Shown here in pieces: positions 16,103 through 23,916 of a stretch of 48,036 bases of DNA. The notes beneath the pieces were generated by a model. It saw only the letters and a list, made by a program, of their open reading frames with translations. It was not told the DNA's origin and made no database searches. The position numbers and the translations under genes are program-made. The DNA comes from Bacteroidales bacterium (lineage in GTDB: Bacteria > Bacteroidota > Bacteroidia > Bacteroidales > UBA932): NCBI GenBank assembly GCA_017471045.1, contig JAFUWZ010000060.1, forward strand, positions 1-48,036, read 5' to 3'. Positions within the stretch are counted from its first letter, which is position 1. Each line of letters begins with the position of its first letter.

Positions 16103-17569
16103 CTAGAACTTAAGGATGTATTCCTGTTCATCCCGGAAGGCGTTGCACTGCTCCAGATAAGCCTTGAGCGCATCATAATCGGAGCCGTCCAGGCCACTGC
16201 TCCAAAGGCGTACCCTTTCCATAGCGCGGATGATGGTTGACGGCTCTCCATTCTGAGTAAGACGTTTCAAGGCGTCGATGTAATCAATACGATACACAGT
16301 GGGGATGATAATCTTGGGCATCCCGGCTGCCGTAAGTTCCGCATTCATCATGATGCGGGATATGCGGCCATTGCCATCCATGAAAGGATGGACCTCACTA
16401 ACCATAAACAGGATGAAGTATGCCTTTGCAACTGGGTCCTGGATGGCATTGTAAATCTCAAACCCTTTCTTCAATGTCCCGCGAACAAGACGGTAATCTA
16501 CAAAATGCGAGTTTCCCGCCTTGTTATTCTGCTCCTTGAAAAGCCCGGGCGTTTTTGTGGGTCTTGCAGACAGAAGGATCGAATGCCGGCGCTGAAGCAT
16601 ATTGATAAGGTTGTCAGGGTCTTTGGGCAAGATGGACATCTCTTTCCTATTGGAGGTTAGAAAGAAAGTACCCAGAACATCATGGCTGTCTTCATCTCTT
16701 GTAGGAAGTGCGACACCGGTATCGACAATCTGCTTGGCTTCCTCCACCTCGAACTCTGTTCCTTCAATATAGTTGGAGAAATAACTCTCGAAGAAAGCGA
16801 AGTTCTTATAGGCCGTCTCAGCCCCATTGATGTCAGTATAGTGTTTGAAATCTTTCTGGGAAAGATGTTCATACAGTGTGCTGAACAGGCTGATGCGCTC
16901 CGAATCATACGGCTCTCCTGCAGCCCAGGCCTTGGCGGATTCTCCTTTTAGGGCCTCTGCTTCCCGAGTAGAAAGAATTGCGCCAATGATCTTATCCAGA
17001 AGTTTGAATTCGTTTTCTAATTGCAATTGCCTAGACATTTCGCGAGCCTCGTCACGAAGACGATTCAACTCGTTCTCTCCGTTTGCCAGTAACTTCTTTT
17101 CCAGTTTCGCTTCCAGTTGTGCCTGGGGAATGCACTTGGAAACGCCGTTTCTGACATAACCCAGCTGAAGGTTTTCCAAGTATGCACGTGCAGGATTGGA
17201 GATGAACAGACCGTCCAGGTAGGGTATGTCTTTCTCGATAGGTTTAGGTCCGGCCACTAGGTGCAAAACAATTCCCGGCAAAGAGACATTTTTTGTGTAG
17301 CCGTAACTCAAGTAGAAGTGTCCATCGGCTGAAGGCCTAAGTTCAAACGCGGACCGATGGCTTATCAGTGCGCCGGGATACAGCCGGCCGATAATCATGT
17401 AGAGGTTCCGACGAACGATGTTCTCCGGAGTATCTATCAGATTGGTAGTATATACGCGGGATGCTATTTTTTGTAGCTTCTCCTCCTTTTTGAGACGTGT
17501 GATCATAGCCGACATTTTCTTGTCGGACGACGCAATCAATATTTCGGGTAGCTGAGTATTTTTTTCCAT
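16103..17569 (-). CDS. Fic-domain protein with AbiEi-like N-terminus
   Basis: The protein has 488 residues. Residues 1-150 resemble the winged-helix AbiEi antitoxin-type domain (KKEEKLQKIASRVYTTNL; GALISHRSAFELRP). Residues 240-420 form a Fic domain with the catalytic loop HPFMDGNGR starting at His394. An N-terminal-type autoinhibitory motif (S/T)xxxE(G/N) is seen as SNYIEG at 265-270. Fic enzymes usually transfer AMP to protein hydroxyls, here presumably cytoplasmic and self-inhibited. The antitoxin-like plus toxin-like fusion suggests a self-contained regulatory or defence unit. It is AT-richer than the core genes and framed by paired 18-bp repeats. Confidence 0.88.
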   Translation of the reverse strand: MEKNTQLPEILIASSDKKMSAMITRLKKEEKLQKIASRVYTTNLIDTPENIVRRNLYMIIGRLYPGALISHRSAFELRPSADGHFYLSYGYTKNVSLPGIVLHLVAGPKPIEKDIPYLDGLFISNPARAYLENLQLGYVRNGVSKCIPQAQLEAKLEKKLLANGENELNRLRDEAREMSRQLQLENEFKLLDKIIGAILSTREAEALKGESAKAWAAGEPYDSERISLFSTLYEHLSQKDFKHYTDINGAETAYKNFAFFESYFSNYIEGTEFEVEEAKQIVDTGVALPTRDEDSHDVLGTFFLTSNRKEMSILPKDPDNLINMLQRRHSILLSARPTKTPGLFKEQNNKAGNSHFVDYRLVRGTLKKGFEIYNAIQDPVAKAYFILFMVSEVHPFMDGNGRISRIMMNAELTAAGMPKIIIPTVYRIDYIDALKRLTQNGEPSTIIRAMERVRLWSSGLDGSDYDALKAYLEQCNAFRDEQEYILKF

Positions 17570-17595
17570 TTTTGAACGGGATTCATTACAAAGAT

Positions 17596-17645
17596 GGGTA
17601 AAATTTTCTAAATTAAGGCATCTTTTTGGGTAAAATTGTCGAAAT
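17596..17645. repeat. Repeat pair, 5' side of fic cassette
   Basis: GGGTAAAATTTTCTAAAT (17596-17613) and GGGTAAAATTGTCGAAAT (17628-17645) are again 32 bp apart. The second copy is followed by CTA, as on the other side, which reads as a TAG stop for a minus-strand frame ending AAMEKALGE. The first copy runs into a CATCTTTG near-consensus -7 box for fic. Confidence 0.85.
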
Positions 17646-17667
17646 CTACTCTCCGAGCGCTTTTTCC

Positions 17668-17772
17668 ATGGCCGCCTTGGATAACCTGCCAGGCCACAGG
17701 ATGCGCTTTGACTATAGCGACGGCGATCCGGACCAGGAGGCCAACTTCACCATTCTTCAGAAAACCGCCTGA
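17668..17772 (+). pseudogene. Short frame before the second mini-ORF
   Basis: Thirty-four codons (MAALDNLPGHRMRFDYSDGD ... QKTA) end 27 bp before the mini-ORF at 17800. Its position parallels the AlbA_2-like tail before the other mini-ORF, but the sequences do not obviously match. A minus-strand frame across the same bases ends KAAMEKALGE at the repeat, so either strand could be the true relic. Confidence 0.25.
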
Positions 17773-17799
17773 GCAAGTTGTCTGACGGAATCGGGATAC

Positions 17800-17913
17800 A
17801 TGGACTGCCGGGAATCGTTGGAGTTCCTTCTCAGCGACGAAGGAAAAGCCGCCATTGTCCAGCTGCACGTTGAAGGCATCATCGCCTACGTCCGTAGCCA
17901 AAACCAGGACTAA
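17800..17913 (+). CDS. Mini-ORF, 37 aa, paralogue of 14913-15023
   Basis: The peptide starts MDCRESLEFLLSDEGKAAIV and continues LHVEGIIAYVRSQ. About half its residues match the 36-aa ORF at 14913, and lengths and start positions agree. Two independently placed copies next to accessory ATPase and Fic genes support a real small-protein family or a conserved C-terminal module. No clear ribosome binding site is visible. Confidence 0.45.
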   Translation: MDCRESLEFLLSDEGKAAIVQLHVEGIIAYVRSQNQD

Positions 17914-18001
17914 AACAGAATCCGCTCGTCCAAAGGTATGACGTAGCGCGTTCCGGGCTGTTTCCAGCCTGTTTCCCGGTTCGTTCCGGCATCACAGCAA
18001 A

Positions 18002-18031
18002 GCCCCGGCAATCCATCAGGACCACCGGGGC
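18002..18031 (-). terminator. Probable terminator of the leftward AKR-CMD operon
   Basis: GCCCCGG (18002-18008) pairs with CCGGGGC (18025-18031). On the minus strand the stem is followed by TTTGCT, a weak T-run. Confidence 0.45.
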
Positions 18032-18060
18032 GTCGTTATACCTATAAATAGGAATTGATT

Positions 18061-18136
18061 TGTCATCCTGAGCGCAGCGAAGGATCTATAAACGGCATGT
18101 AATCAATCAGATTCTTCGCTTACGCTCAGAATGACA
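18061..18136. repeat. Palindromic dispersed repeat (paired inverted arms)
   Basis: A 27-nt arm beginning TGTCATCCTGAGCGCAGCGA (18061-18087) is followed, after a 21-nt spacer, by its near-perfect inverted partner (18109-18136, ending CGCTCAGAATGACA). The motif is a well-known dispersed intergenic repeat in many bacteria. A single half-copy lies at 22477-22502. Confidence 0.8.
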
Positions 18137-18154
18137 GGAACGGTAAATTCGAAT

Positions 18155-19180
18155 TTACTCGCCCACTCTGGAATACTGCTCATCAGTAACGTGCTCCAGC
18201 CACTCATTAGATTGTTCGCCACCTGTAGCGACATGCGTGGTGAGATGCTGGAACCAGGAGTCCTTCTGGGCGCCGTGCCAATGCTTCACCTCGGCCGGGA
18301 TATCGATAATCATTCCGGGCTTGAGTGCGATGGCTGGTCTGCCCCATTCTTGATACCAGCCACGACCAGAGACGCAGATCAGGATCTGATGCGCACCGTG
18401 ATGGATGTGCCAGTTGTTGCGACAGCCGGGCTCAAAGGTGACGTTGGCATAATTGGAAACGGTTTTTGCGCCCTCTGGCAGATTAGCCGGAGCGATGGGT
18501 GCCAAGTGGCTGTCTCCGGTGAAGTATTGGGCATAAACATCGTTGGGATTACCTTTTGGCCATGCTCCAGCATTGGCATCTGCTGCTGAGTCCACCTGGC
18601 TGTAGCCATTATCGCTAAGCCACGCACAGAGTTCGTCCACCTGTTCCTTGGTGTTACCCATGTTCACGGCTCCCGCCTTGTGGGCTGCCAACTGTGGCTC
18701 CACACCCTTCAGACTGCTGAGGGCGGCTACGGTGACAAGTTCGCGGTCAGAGGCAGAGAGCTGGTCTCCAGCGAAGATGTCGCCAAAGAGGTGCGACTTC
18801 AGGTAGTAATCATCCTGCGGACAGAAATCGTAGTTGAAGGGCTTTCCCGTGAGACGCGTCTGCACCTCCGTGCCTTGCTTCAGTGCCTGATCAGCATTAT
18901 CCCATACGGCTGGGCGCGTCCAGGGCTTACCCTCGTTATCGATGACGCCTTGTGCCTCTCGATCGGCAAGCACCTTCTCAAGTGTGCTAAGTGCATTCAG
19001 TGAACGGGGGAATCCCATGTAGGCATAGAGCTGCGAGAAAGCCTCCTTGAGTTCATTCACGGTTACTCCACCATCCAGTGCACGGCGGATGGCTGGGTCG
19101 AGACGTTCCAAATCGCCCTGCGCCTCCAGTGAGGCACAGGCGCAGAGCAGCAGTTGACGCTCAATCAGTGTCTGTGCCAT
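18155..19180 (-). CDS. Carboxymuconolactone decarboxylase-cupin protein
   Basis: This 341-residue fusion has two CMD/AhpD-like helical segments (residues about 20-90 and 125-190; the second contains ELVTVAALSSLKGVEPQLAAH) and a C-terminal cupin with the metal-binding pattern NNWHIHHGAHQILICVSG. AhpD-like domains usually have a CxxC redox pair; I do not see one here, so the catalysis is uncertain. The start at 19180 follows GGGGGAA. The gene begins 2 bp after the truncated aldo/keto reductase stop, so the two form an operon, probably for detoxification or redox handling of small carbonyl compounds. Confidence 0.85.
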   Translation of the reverse strand: MAQTLIERQLLLCACASLEAQGDLERLDPAIRRALDGGVTVNELKEAFSQLYAYMGFPRSLNALSTLEKVLADREAQGVIDNEGKPWTRPAVWDNADQALKQGTEVQTRLTGKPFNYDFCPQDDYYLKSHLFGDIFAGDQLSASDRELVTVAALSSLKGVEPQLAAHKAGAVNMGNTKEQVDELCAWLSDNGYSQVDSAADANAGAWPKGNPNDVYAQYFTGDSHLAPIAPANLPEGAKTVSNYANVTFEPGCRNNWHIHHGAHQILICVSGRGWYQEWGRPAIALKPGMIIDIPAEVKHWHGAQKDSWFQHLTTHVATGGEQSNEWLEHVTDEQYSRVGE

Positions 19181-19182
19181 AA

Positions 19183-19719
19183 TTATTTCCCCCAAATCAT
19201 AAATTGTTCAACAGTCGCCGGATCGGGGTGGGGGAAGAAAAGACTCTTCCCGGTGTCCAGCGTGCCGATTTCGGCCATGTCGGCTTCGCTGAGGGTGAAG
19301 TCGAAGATATCGAAGTTCTGGTGCATGCGCTCCACATGGGTGGACTTGGGAATGATGACCGTTCCTTGCTGGAGCAGGAAGCGAAGAGCCACCTGTGCGA
19401 CACTCTTGCCATACCTGTCGCCAATGACCTTCAACGTCTCATTGGTAAAGAATCCGTTGCGACCTTCGGCAAAAGGGCCCCAGGACATGGGCTGGCAATG
19501 GTACTTGCGCATATACTCACGGGCCTGAGTCTGCTGGAAGAACACATGGTTCTCCACCACCCCCTCTTCGTTGTGATACGCCTGTGCCGTGTCAATGAGC
19601 CGGTAACCCACGCGGATGGCATCGGCCACGCAGCGCTCGCACTCCGCCGGATCCACCTGATAGACCCCATAGCCCAGGATGGGCATCTTCACTCCGTTGT
19701 TCAGTGTTACGTATTCCAT
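19183..19719 (-). pseudogene. Aldo/keto reductase with in-frame internal deletion
   Basis: The 178-residue product starts MEYVTLNNGVKMPILGYGVY and retains the catalytic Asp and Tyr (RLIDTAQAYHNEEG). It then jumps directly to ENHVFFQQTQAREYMRKY, which in full-length enzymes (about 280 aa) lies some 100 residues later. The catalytic Lys, His and part of the barrel are missing, while the C-terminal cofactor motif (VIIPKSTHVERM) remains. The reading frame is preserved, so the downstream CMD-cupin gene is still translated normally. An AKR function is not expected. Confidence 0.8.
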
Positions 19720-19746
19720 ATCAAAGCATTTGTTTTTTCCCCGATG

Positions 19747-19815
19747 CAAAGGTCGGGAGTTTTTTACTTCTTATTGTTACACATTTTACGCTATTGTTTT
19801 CACATTTTACTCTAT
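19747..19815 (-). promoter_or_regulatory. AKR-CMD promoter with 21-bp phased direct repeats
   Basis: CACATTTTACGCTAT (19780-19794) and CACATTTTACTCTAT (19801-19815) match at 14 of 15 bases and are exactly 21 bp apart, two helical turns. GACCTTTG on the minus strand (19747-19754) is a near-consensus -7 box for the AKR gene, placing the repeats just upstream of the -33 region. This is the classic site layout of an AraC-type activator, and the regulator gene lies directly upstream. Confidence 0.65.
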
Positions 19816-19900
19816 ATTTGGAACGAAGTCTGGATCGCAAGCCATAAATTCCGATTTCACAGCGCAAACTACACATTTCGACGCTAAGATTCCTTATACT

Positions 19901-20707
19901 TTATTGCTTTTGGTACGCTCCGGGAGGCATCCCTGTATGCCGCTTGAAATAGCGGTTGAAATAGGGAGCATCAGGAAACTCAAGCGCCTCGCTCACTTGC
20001 AAGGCTGTCTGACCTTGCGACAGCAGGAGCTTTGCCCGCTGGATGGTAGCCCGGTGAATCCAACTCATGGCACTTTCTCCGCTGACAGCTTTCACAATGG
20101 CCGAAAGATGGTGGGCCGATATCCCAAGTTTATCGGCATAGAAGGGAATTCTGCGATTTTGCATACACCATGCATTGACGGCTTCGATAAATTGGGTAAA
20201 AAGTTCCTCCGACCTCAAGCTTTTCTTCTTTGGGGCAGCACCTTCAATCATCAGGGCTTTGGAGATAAATGCCTTGGAGAGGGTTTGGACATAATCCGTT
20301 GCCTTGTCCCGCAGCCCCCGCCAGATGGCTGTCATCAGCGCCTCCATGTCTTCTTTTTCTTCCCCCTGTGGGGAAACCAGAACAAGGTGGTCCAAAGCCT
20401 CGTCTCCAAAAGCCATCAGGCGGACTTCCATATCCGGACTTCTTTCTAAAAGTTCTATGACGCAGCCGGGAGGAACAATCATCAATGCTCCTGTCCGAAG
20501 TTCCACCTGCACAAGATTGACGAGGAATTGAGCCGTTCCCTGAAGGACATATATTGCCCTCATTTTGGGGGCAAGATAAGGTTGCCCGGCCCGATATGGA
20601 ATAAGGTCCATCGATACGCGGTGGTTCATGGCATAATCACCAGCGGCCATAATCGTGCCGCTGCGGTAGCCTTCCGGTACAATCAATGGTTGAATCTGCG
20701 ACTTCAT
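19901..20707 (-). CDS. AraC-family transcriptional regulator
   Basis: 268 residues from MKSQIQPLIVPEGYRSGTIM. An N-terminal cupin-like sensing domain (IVPPGCVIELLERSPD) is followed by a C-terminal double helix-turn-helix (YADKLGISAHHLSAIVKAVS; ALEFPDAPYFNRYFKRHTGM). It probably controls the AKR-CMD operon just downstream, whose promoter carries the phased repeats. The ATG lies only 5 nt after the -7 box, so the mRNA may be leaderless. The longer frame would start inside or upstream of the promoter. Confidence 0.9.
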   Translation of the reverse strand: MKSQIQPLIVPEGYRSGTIMAAGDYAMNHRVSMDLIPYRAGQPYLAPKMRAIYVLQGTAQFLVNLVQVELRTGALMIVPPGCVIELLERSPDMEVRLMAFGDEALDHLVLVSPQGEEKEDMEALMTAIWRGLRDKATDYVQTLSKAFISKALMIEGAAPKKKSLRSEELFTQFIEAVNAWCMQNRRIPFYADKLGISAHHLSAIVKAVSGESAMSWIHRATIQRAKLLLSQGQTALQVSEALEFPDAPYFNRYFKRHTGMPPGAYQKQ

Positions 20708-20712
20708 AGAGG

Positions 20713-20720
20713 CAAAGATA
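20713..20720 (-). promoter_or_regulatory. -7 box TATCTTTG of the AraC gene
   Basis: Exact TAnnTTTG match on the minus strand ending 5 nt before the ATG at 20707; transcription would start at or within a few bases of the start codon. Confidence 0.6.
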
Positions 20721-20786
20721 GGGCAATCCGTACAAAAAGACAATATTTCCATCCAAAAAGCCCAGCAAATACTCCTAATTTCACGG

Positions 20787-20794
20787 TAATTTTG
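20787..20794 (+). promoter_or_regulatory. -7 box TAATTTTG of the HXXEE gene
   Basis: Exact TAnnTTTG match 29 bp before the ATG at 20824. It sits between the arms of a small dyad, TTTCAC (20780-20785) and GTGAAA (20800-20805), that could be an operator. Confidence 0.55.
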
Positions 20795-20823
20795 CAATGT
20801 GAAATAAAAAAGCAATACTGATT

Positions 20824-21462
20824 ATGAAAAAGTTCGGTTTCTGGCTCTTGAAGAACAACATCCACATGATGACGCTCATCTTCTTAGGATGGGCCGTCTG
20901 GGGCTTCTGCAACTGGCAAAACCTGATGCTTGTTCAGAAACTCACTCTTGGGCTGTACGCCTTCATGATTGTCCACGAGTATGAGGAAAGTTATAAGGGC
21001 CGTTTCCTTGACCTCCTGGCAGGAAGGGTGCTCCAAATTGACTGGCGCTCGCTCACACCCGGAGTAACGCATATCTCGCAGGCATTGTACATTACACTGG
21101 CCTTTTCCGCAGCGATGATTTGGCCTGAACAATTATGGCTTACATTTGCAGTAATCATCCTCTGCATCTTTGAGGGTTTCATTCATAACTGGGGCATCGT
21201 GATGTTTCGTTTACACAGTGTGTCGCCCGGGTGGTGGACGGCGGTTTTGATGTGCGCATACGCTATATGGGCAATCATTGTCATTAACAGAAATATAGAC
21301 TACCCCGGTATACAGTGGCTGTGGGGAACACTATGCTTTCTGGGAGGTTTTCTGTGCATGGAAGTATTGTTCCAGACCTTGTTGGATAAACCGATGAAAG
21401 AGAAAGTTGCATCGGCCCGGCGATTCTTGGGGGAACGTTTTGGCAAAAAATCAAACAATTAA
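20824..21462 (+). CDS. HXXEE-domain membrane protein
   Basis: 212 residues with about six hydrophobic helices. The HEYEE motif in FMIVHEYEESYKGRF defines the HXXEE family, and the later FEGFIHNWGIVMFRL contributes a second conserved His. The family is of unknown function, possibly a metal-dependent membrane enzyme. It is divergent from the AraC gene at 19901-20707 and may share its regulatory region. Confidence 0.8.
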   Translation: MKKFGFWLLKNNIHMMTLIFLGWAVWGFCNWQNLMLVQKLTLGLYAFMIVHEYEESYKGRFLDLLAGRVLQIDWRSLTPGVTHISQALYITLAFSAAMIWPEQLWLTFAVIILCIFEGFIHNWGIVMFRLHSVSPGWWTAVLMCAYAIWAIIVINRNIDYPGIQWLWGTLCFLGGFLCMEVLFQTLLDKPMKEKVASARRFLGERFGKKSNN

Positions 21463-21508
21463 ATAGTCGGAATCAAGGTCTTCGGTTTGGACAGCAATTA
21501 TCGCCTAC

Positions 21509-22405
21509 TCAGTTTATTCCAGATGGTATCCACTCCTTCTTCTCCTTCAAAGTAAGCGTGCTGCTCGTCTTTGCAAAAGGTCTCTGCCGTTGTTGCCATA
21601 TCTGTGATTTTTTCCATTTGGCTGGAGTCGTACCCAACGTTTTCTTGAAAGTCTTAATGAAATAAGCCGAATCCTTGAACCCACACAGGGCCGCCACATC
21701 CGAGACAGTGGCATCGGCCTTTGCCAGCAGTTCACAGGCACGCTCAATCCGGTAATCGCTCAGCGCATGGGTGAAGGTTTTTCCGACATGCCGCTTGAAA
21801 AACGAGCAGAATGATGTTCGGTTCATCCCGGCATAGGAAGCTATCTCGTCAATGCTGATATTCCGTGCATAATTGCAGGAAACATAGATTCGGATCTTCT
21901 CCAATCTCTTTTCAGGCGAACCGATGGCCGACAAAGAGCTGATCGGCCTGGATTCCCGCAGTCTGGACATCTCAAGCACCAGTCTGAGCAATTCCGGCAC
22001 ACGCTCCTGTCCTTCCAGCGCATCAATCCGGAGCAGCGTTTCAATAAGGGCCGATTGCTGCTTCCCTTTGAACGAAACGGCCTCCGTGAGTTCCTTGAGC
22101 CGCATCACCTCGGCAGAGAGTTCCGGAAAGGCCGACAGAAGCCTGTCCAGGAAGGTCTGAGAAAAGTGGAAGGTGATGTTCTCGATGCAGCCGCCCTCAT
22201 CCGTACAGTCAGGGGAAAACTGCCATTGATGCGACAAGCCCGGCGGAATCAGCACCACTTCACCCGCTTCAAAATGCTCCGTGACTGTGCCCAGTATGCG
22301 TGTCCCGCTTCCCGTGATGATATACGAGATTTCAAAACCCGGCTGGGTATGAAGACCTATCTGTTTGTCCGGAGACAGGCGCACGTGGTCGAACTGATAA
22401 TACAT
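21509..22405 (-). CDS. AraC-family transcriptional regulator
   Basis: 298 residues. It has an N-terminal cupin sensor (IGLHTQPGFEISYIITGSG; AGEVVLIPPGLSHQW) and a C-terminal AraC DNA-binding domain (IDEIASYAGMNRTSFCSFFK; VAALCGFKDSAYFIKTFKKT). The tail after WKKSQIW is unusually basic and long. It is divergent from the acyltransferase gene at 22514, a likely target. The start codon is 4 nt after its -7 box, so it is probably leaderless. Confidence 0.9.
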   Translation of the reverse strand: MYYQFDHVRLSPDKQIGLHTQPGFEISYIITGSGTRILGTVTEHFEAGEVVLIPPGLSHQWQFSPDCTDEGGCIENITFHFSQTFLDRLLSAFPELSAEVMRLKELTEAVSFKGKQQSALIETLLRIDALEGQERVPELLRLVLEMSRLRESRPISSLSAIGSPEKRLEKIRIYVSCNYARNISIDEIASYAGMNRTSFCSFFKRHVGKTFTHALSDYRIERACELLAKADATVSDVAALCGFKDSAYFIKTFKKTLGTTPAKWKKSQIWQQRQRPFAKTSSTLTLKEKKEWIPSGIN

Positions 22406-22409
22406 GTTG

Positions 22410-22417
22410 CAAATATA
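22410..22417 (-). promoter_or_regulatory. -7 box TATATTTG of the AraC gene
   Basis: Exact TAnnTTTG match on the minus strand, 4 nt from the ATG at 22405. Confidence 0.6.
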
Positions 22418-22465
22418 GTTATATTTAAATTGAAAATAATTATACTGACTGAAATTTATTTGTCA

Positions 22466-22473
22466 TATCTTTG
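22466..22473 (+). promoter_or_regulatory. -7 box TATCTTTG of the acyltransferase gene
   Basis: Exact TAnnTTTG match; the transcript would begin near 22480, so the half-copy dispersed repeat at 22477-22502 lies in the 5' leader. Confidence 0.55.
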
Positions 22474-22476
22474 CAA

Positions 22477-22502
22477 AGATTCTTCGCTGCGCTCAGAATG
22501 AC
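22477..22502. repeat. Half-copy of the dispersed repeat
   Basis: Starts AGATTCTTCGCTGCGCTCAG and ends AATGAC, matching the right arm of the palindromic element at 18061-18136. It lies between the acyltransferase promoter and its start codon. Confidence 0.75.
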
Positions 22503-22513
22503 GGTATAATGAT

Positions 22514-23695
22514 ATGGCAAAAGAAACAGTATATCTTGCATCAAAACCCCGCTATGAGATTTTGGATGGACTCCGGGGTGTGGCCGCATTAATGGTCGTG
22601 GCCTTCCATCTTTTCGAGACCTACAGCAAAGGCCCCGCTTTCCAAATCATCAACCACGGTTATCTGGCGGTGGATTTCTTCTTTGTGCTGAGCGGCTTTG
22701 TCATCGGCTATGCCTATGATGACCGCTGGGACAGGATGAGCACATGGGGCTTTTTCAAGCGTCGGCTCACGCGTCTGCATCCGATGGTCATCATGGGGAC
22801 GCTCATCGGCGCGGCGCTGTTCTTCTTCCAGGACGCAAGGATGTTTCCGAACATCATGCAGACGCCGCTGTGGAAGTTCCTGCTGTGCCTTGTAATGGGA
22901 CTTGTAATGATCCCCTGCGGTGCCGGCCTCGACATCCGTGGCTGGGGAGAACTTAACTCCTTTAACGGGCCCAACTGGTCGCTCACACTGGAGTACTGCG
23001 GCAATATTCTTTACGCCTTTGTATTCAGACATTTGCCGAAGGCCGTCCTGGCCCTGCTTTGCGTCTGCAGTGCTTTCTTTACACTGGATCTTACCCTGGG
23101 CTGGGACGTTTTCGGCCTGTTCCCGGATGGGCCTCAGTACAATGTCATCGGCGGCTGGAGTCTCAATGCGCAGCAGATGTACATCGGCTTTACGCGCCTG
23201 CTATATCCGTTCCTCTGCGGCCTGCTCATTTCCAGGATTTTGCCTGCCCGTCGCAGCGAAAACAATCCCAGCGGCTCGCCCATCCATCTGAAAGGCGGGT
23301 TCTGGTGGTGCTCGCTTGTCCTGGTCCTGATTATGTCATGGCCTTGCATCGGCGGCCGGCAAGCTGTCCCGGACGGCATCTTCCAGGCGATCAGCATTCT
23401 TGCCGTCTTTCCGCTCATCGTTCTGGCGGGGGCCGGAAGCGTGACAACGCACCGCTGGAGTACCCAGGTCTGCCAATGGCTGGGAGACATCTCCTATCCC
23501 ATCTACATCACGCATTATCCGCTTATCTACATGCAACTTGCCTGGGCTGAGAAGCACCCGGACGCGCCGCTCTATATGCACATCGCAGTGGCCGTCGGCG
23601 TCTTCTTCCTCGCCATCCTGCTGGCCTGGGCCCTCCTGAAAGTCTATGACCAGCCCGTCCGCGAGTGGCTTAAGGAGCATTGGCTCAAGAGGTAG
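22514..23695 (+). CDS. Acyltransferase family 3 membrane protein
   Basis: This 393-residue protein opens YEILDGLRGVAALMVVAFHL, with the family's catalytic-type His and Arg region, then FFFVLSGFVIGYAY and about ten transmembrane helices. Near the C-terminus GDISYPIYITHYPLIY is the conserved late motif of the OafA/YrhL family. Such enzymes O-acylate surface sugars or lipids in the inner membrane. The divergent AraC gene probably regulates it. Confidence 0.88.
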   Translation: MAKETVYLASKPRYEILDGLRGVAALMVVAFHLFETYSKGPAFQIINHGYLAVDFFFVLSGFVIGYAYDDRWDRMSTWGFFKRRLTRLHPMVIMGTLIGAALFFFQDARMFPNIMQTPLWKFLLCLVMGLVMIPCGAGLDIRGWGELNSFNGPNWSLTLEYCGNILYAFVFRHLPKAVLALLCVCSAFFTLDLTLGWDVFGLFPDGPQYNVIGGWSLNAQQMYIGFTRLLYPFLCGLLISRILPARRSENNPSGSPIHLKGGFWWCSLVLVLIMSWPCIGGRQAVPDGIFQAISILAVFPLIVLAGAGSVTTHRWSTQVCQWLGDISYPIYITHYPLIYMQLAWAEKHPDAPLYMHIAVAVGVFFLAILLAWALLKVYDQPVREWLKEHWLKR

Positions 23696-23916
23696 CCGGG
23701 CAAATCCGGCAAGGCTGACAAGCAGCACAGTCACATCTCCCTCCCTGTGGTATTTGCCATTTGGGTAATGATTGAAAGCGTAGTTATTGCGGTCCAAAGC
23801 TTCGACTACAAGAAAGTGGGCTTCCCGACATGGTGGGTGTGAACCGTTTCGAAAAGAAGGTTGACCAGTTCGGACGCATCATTGGCATAGACGAGCAGTA
23901 AGCGTACGAATATCGC

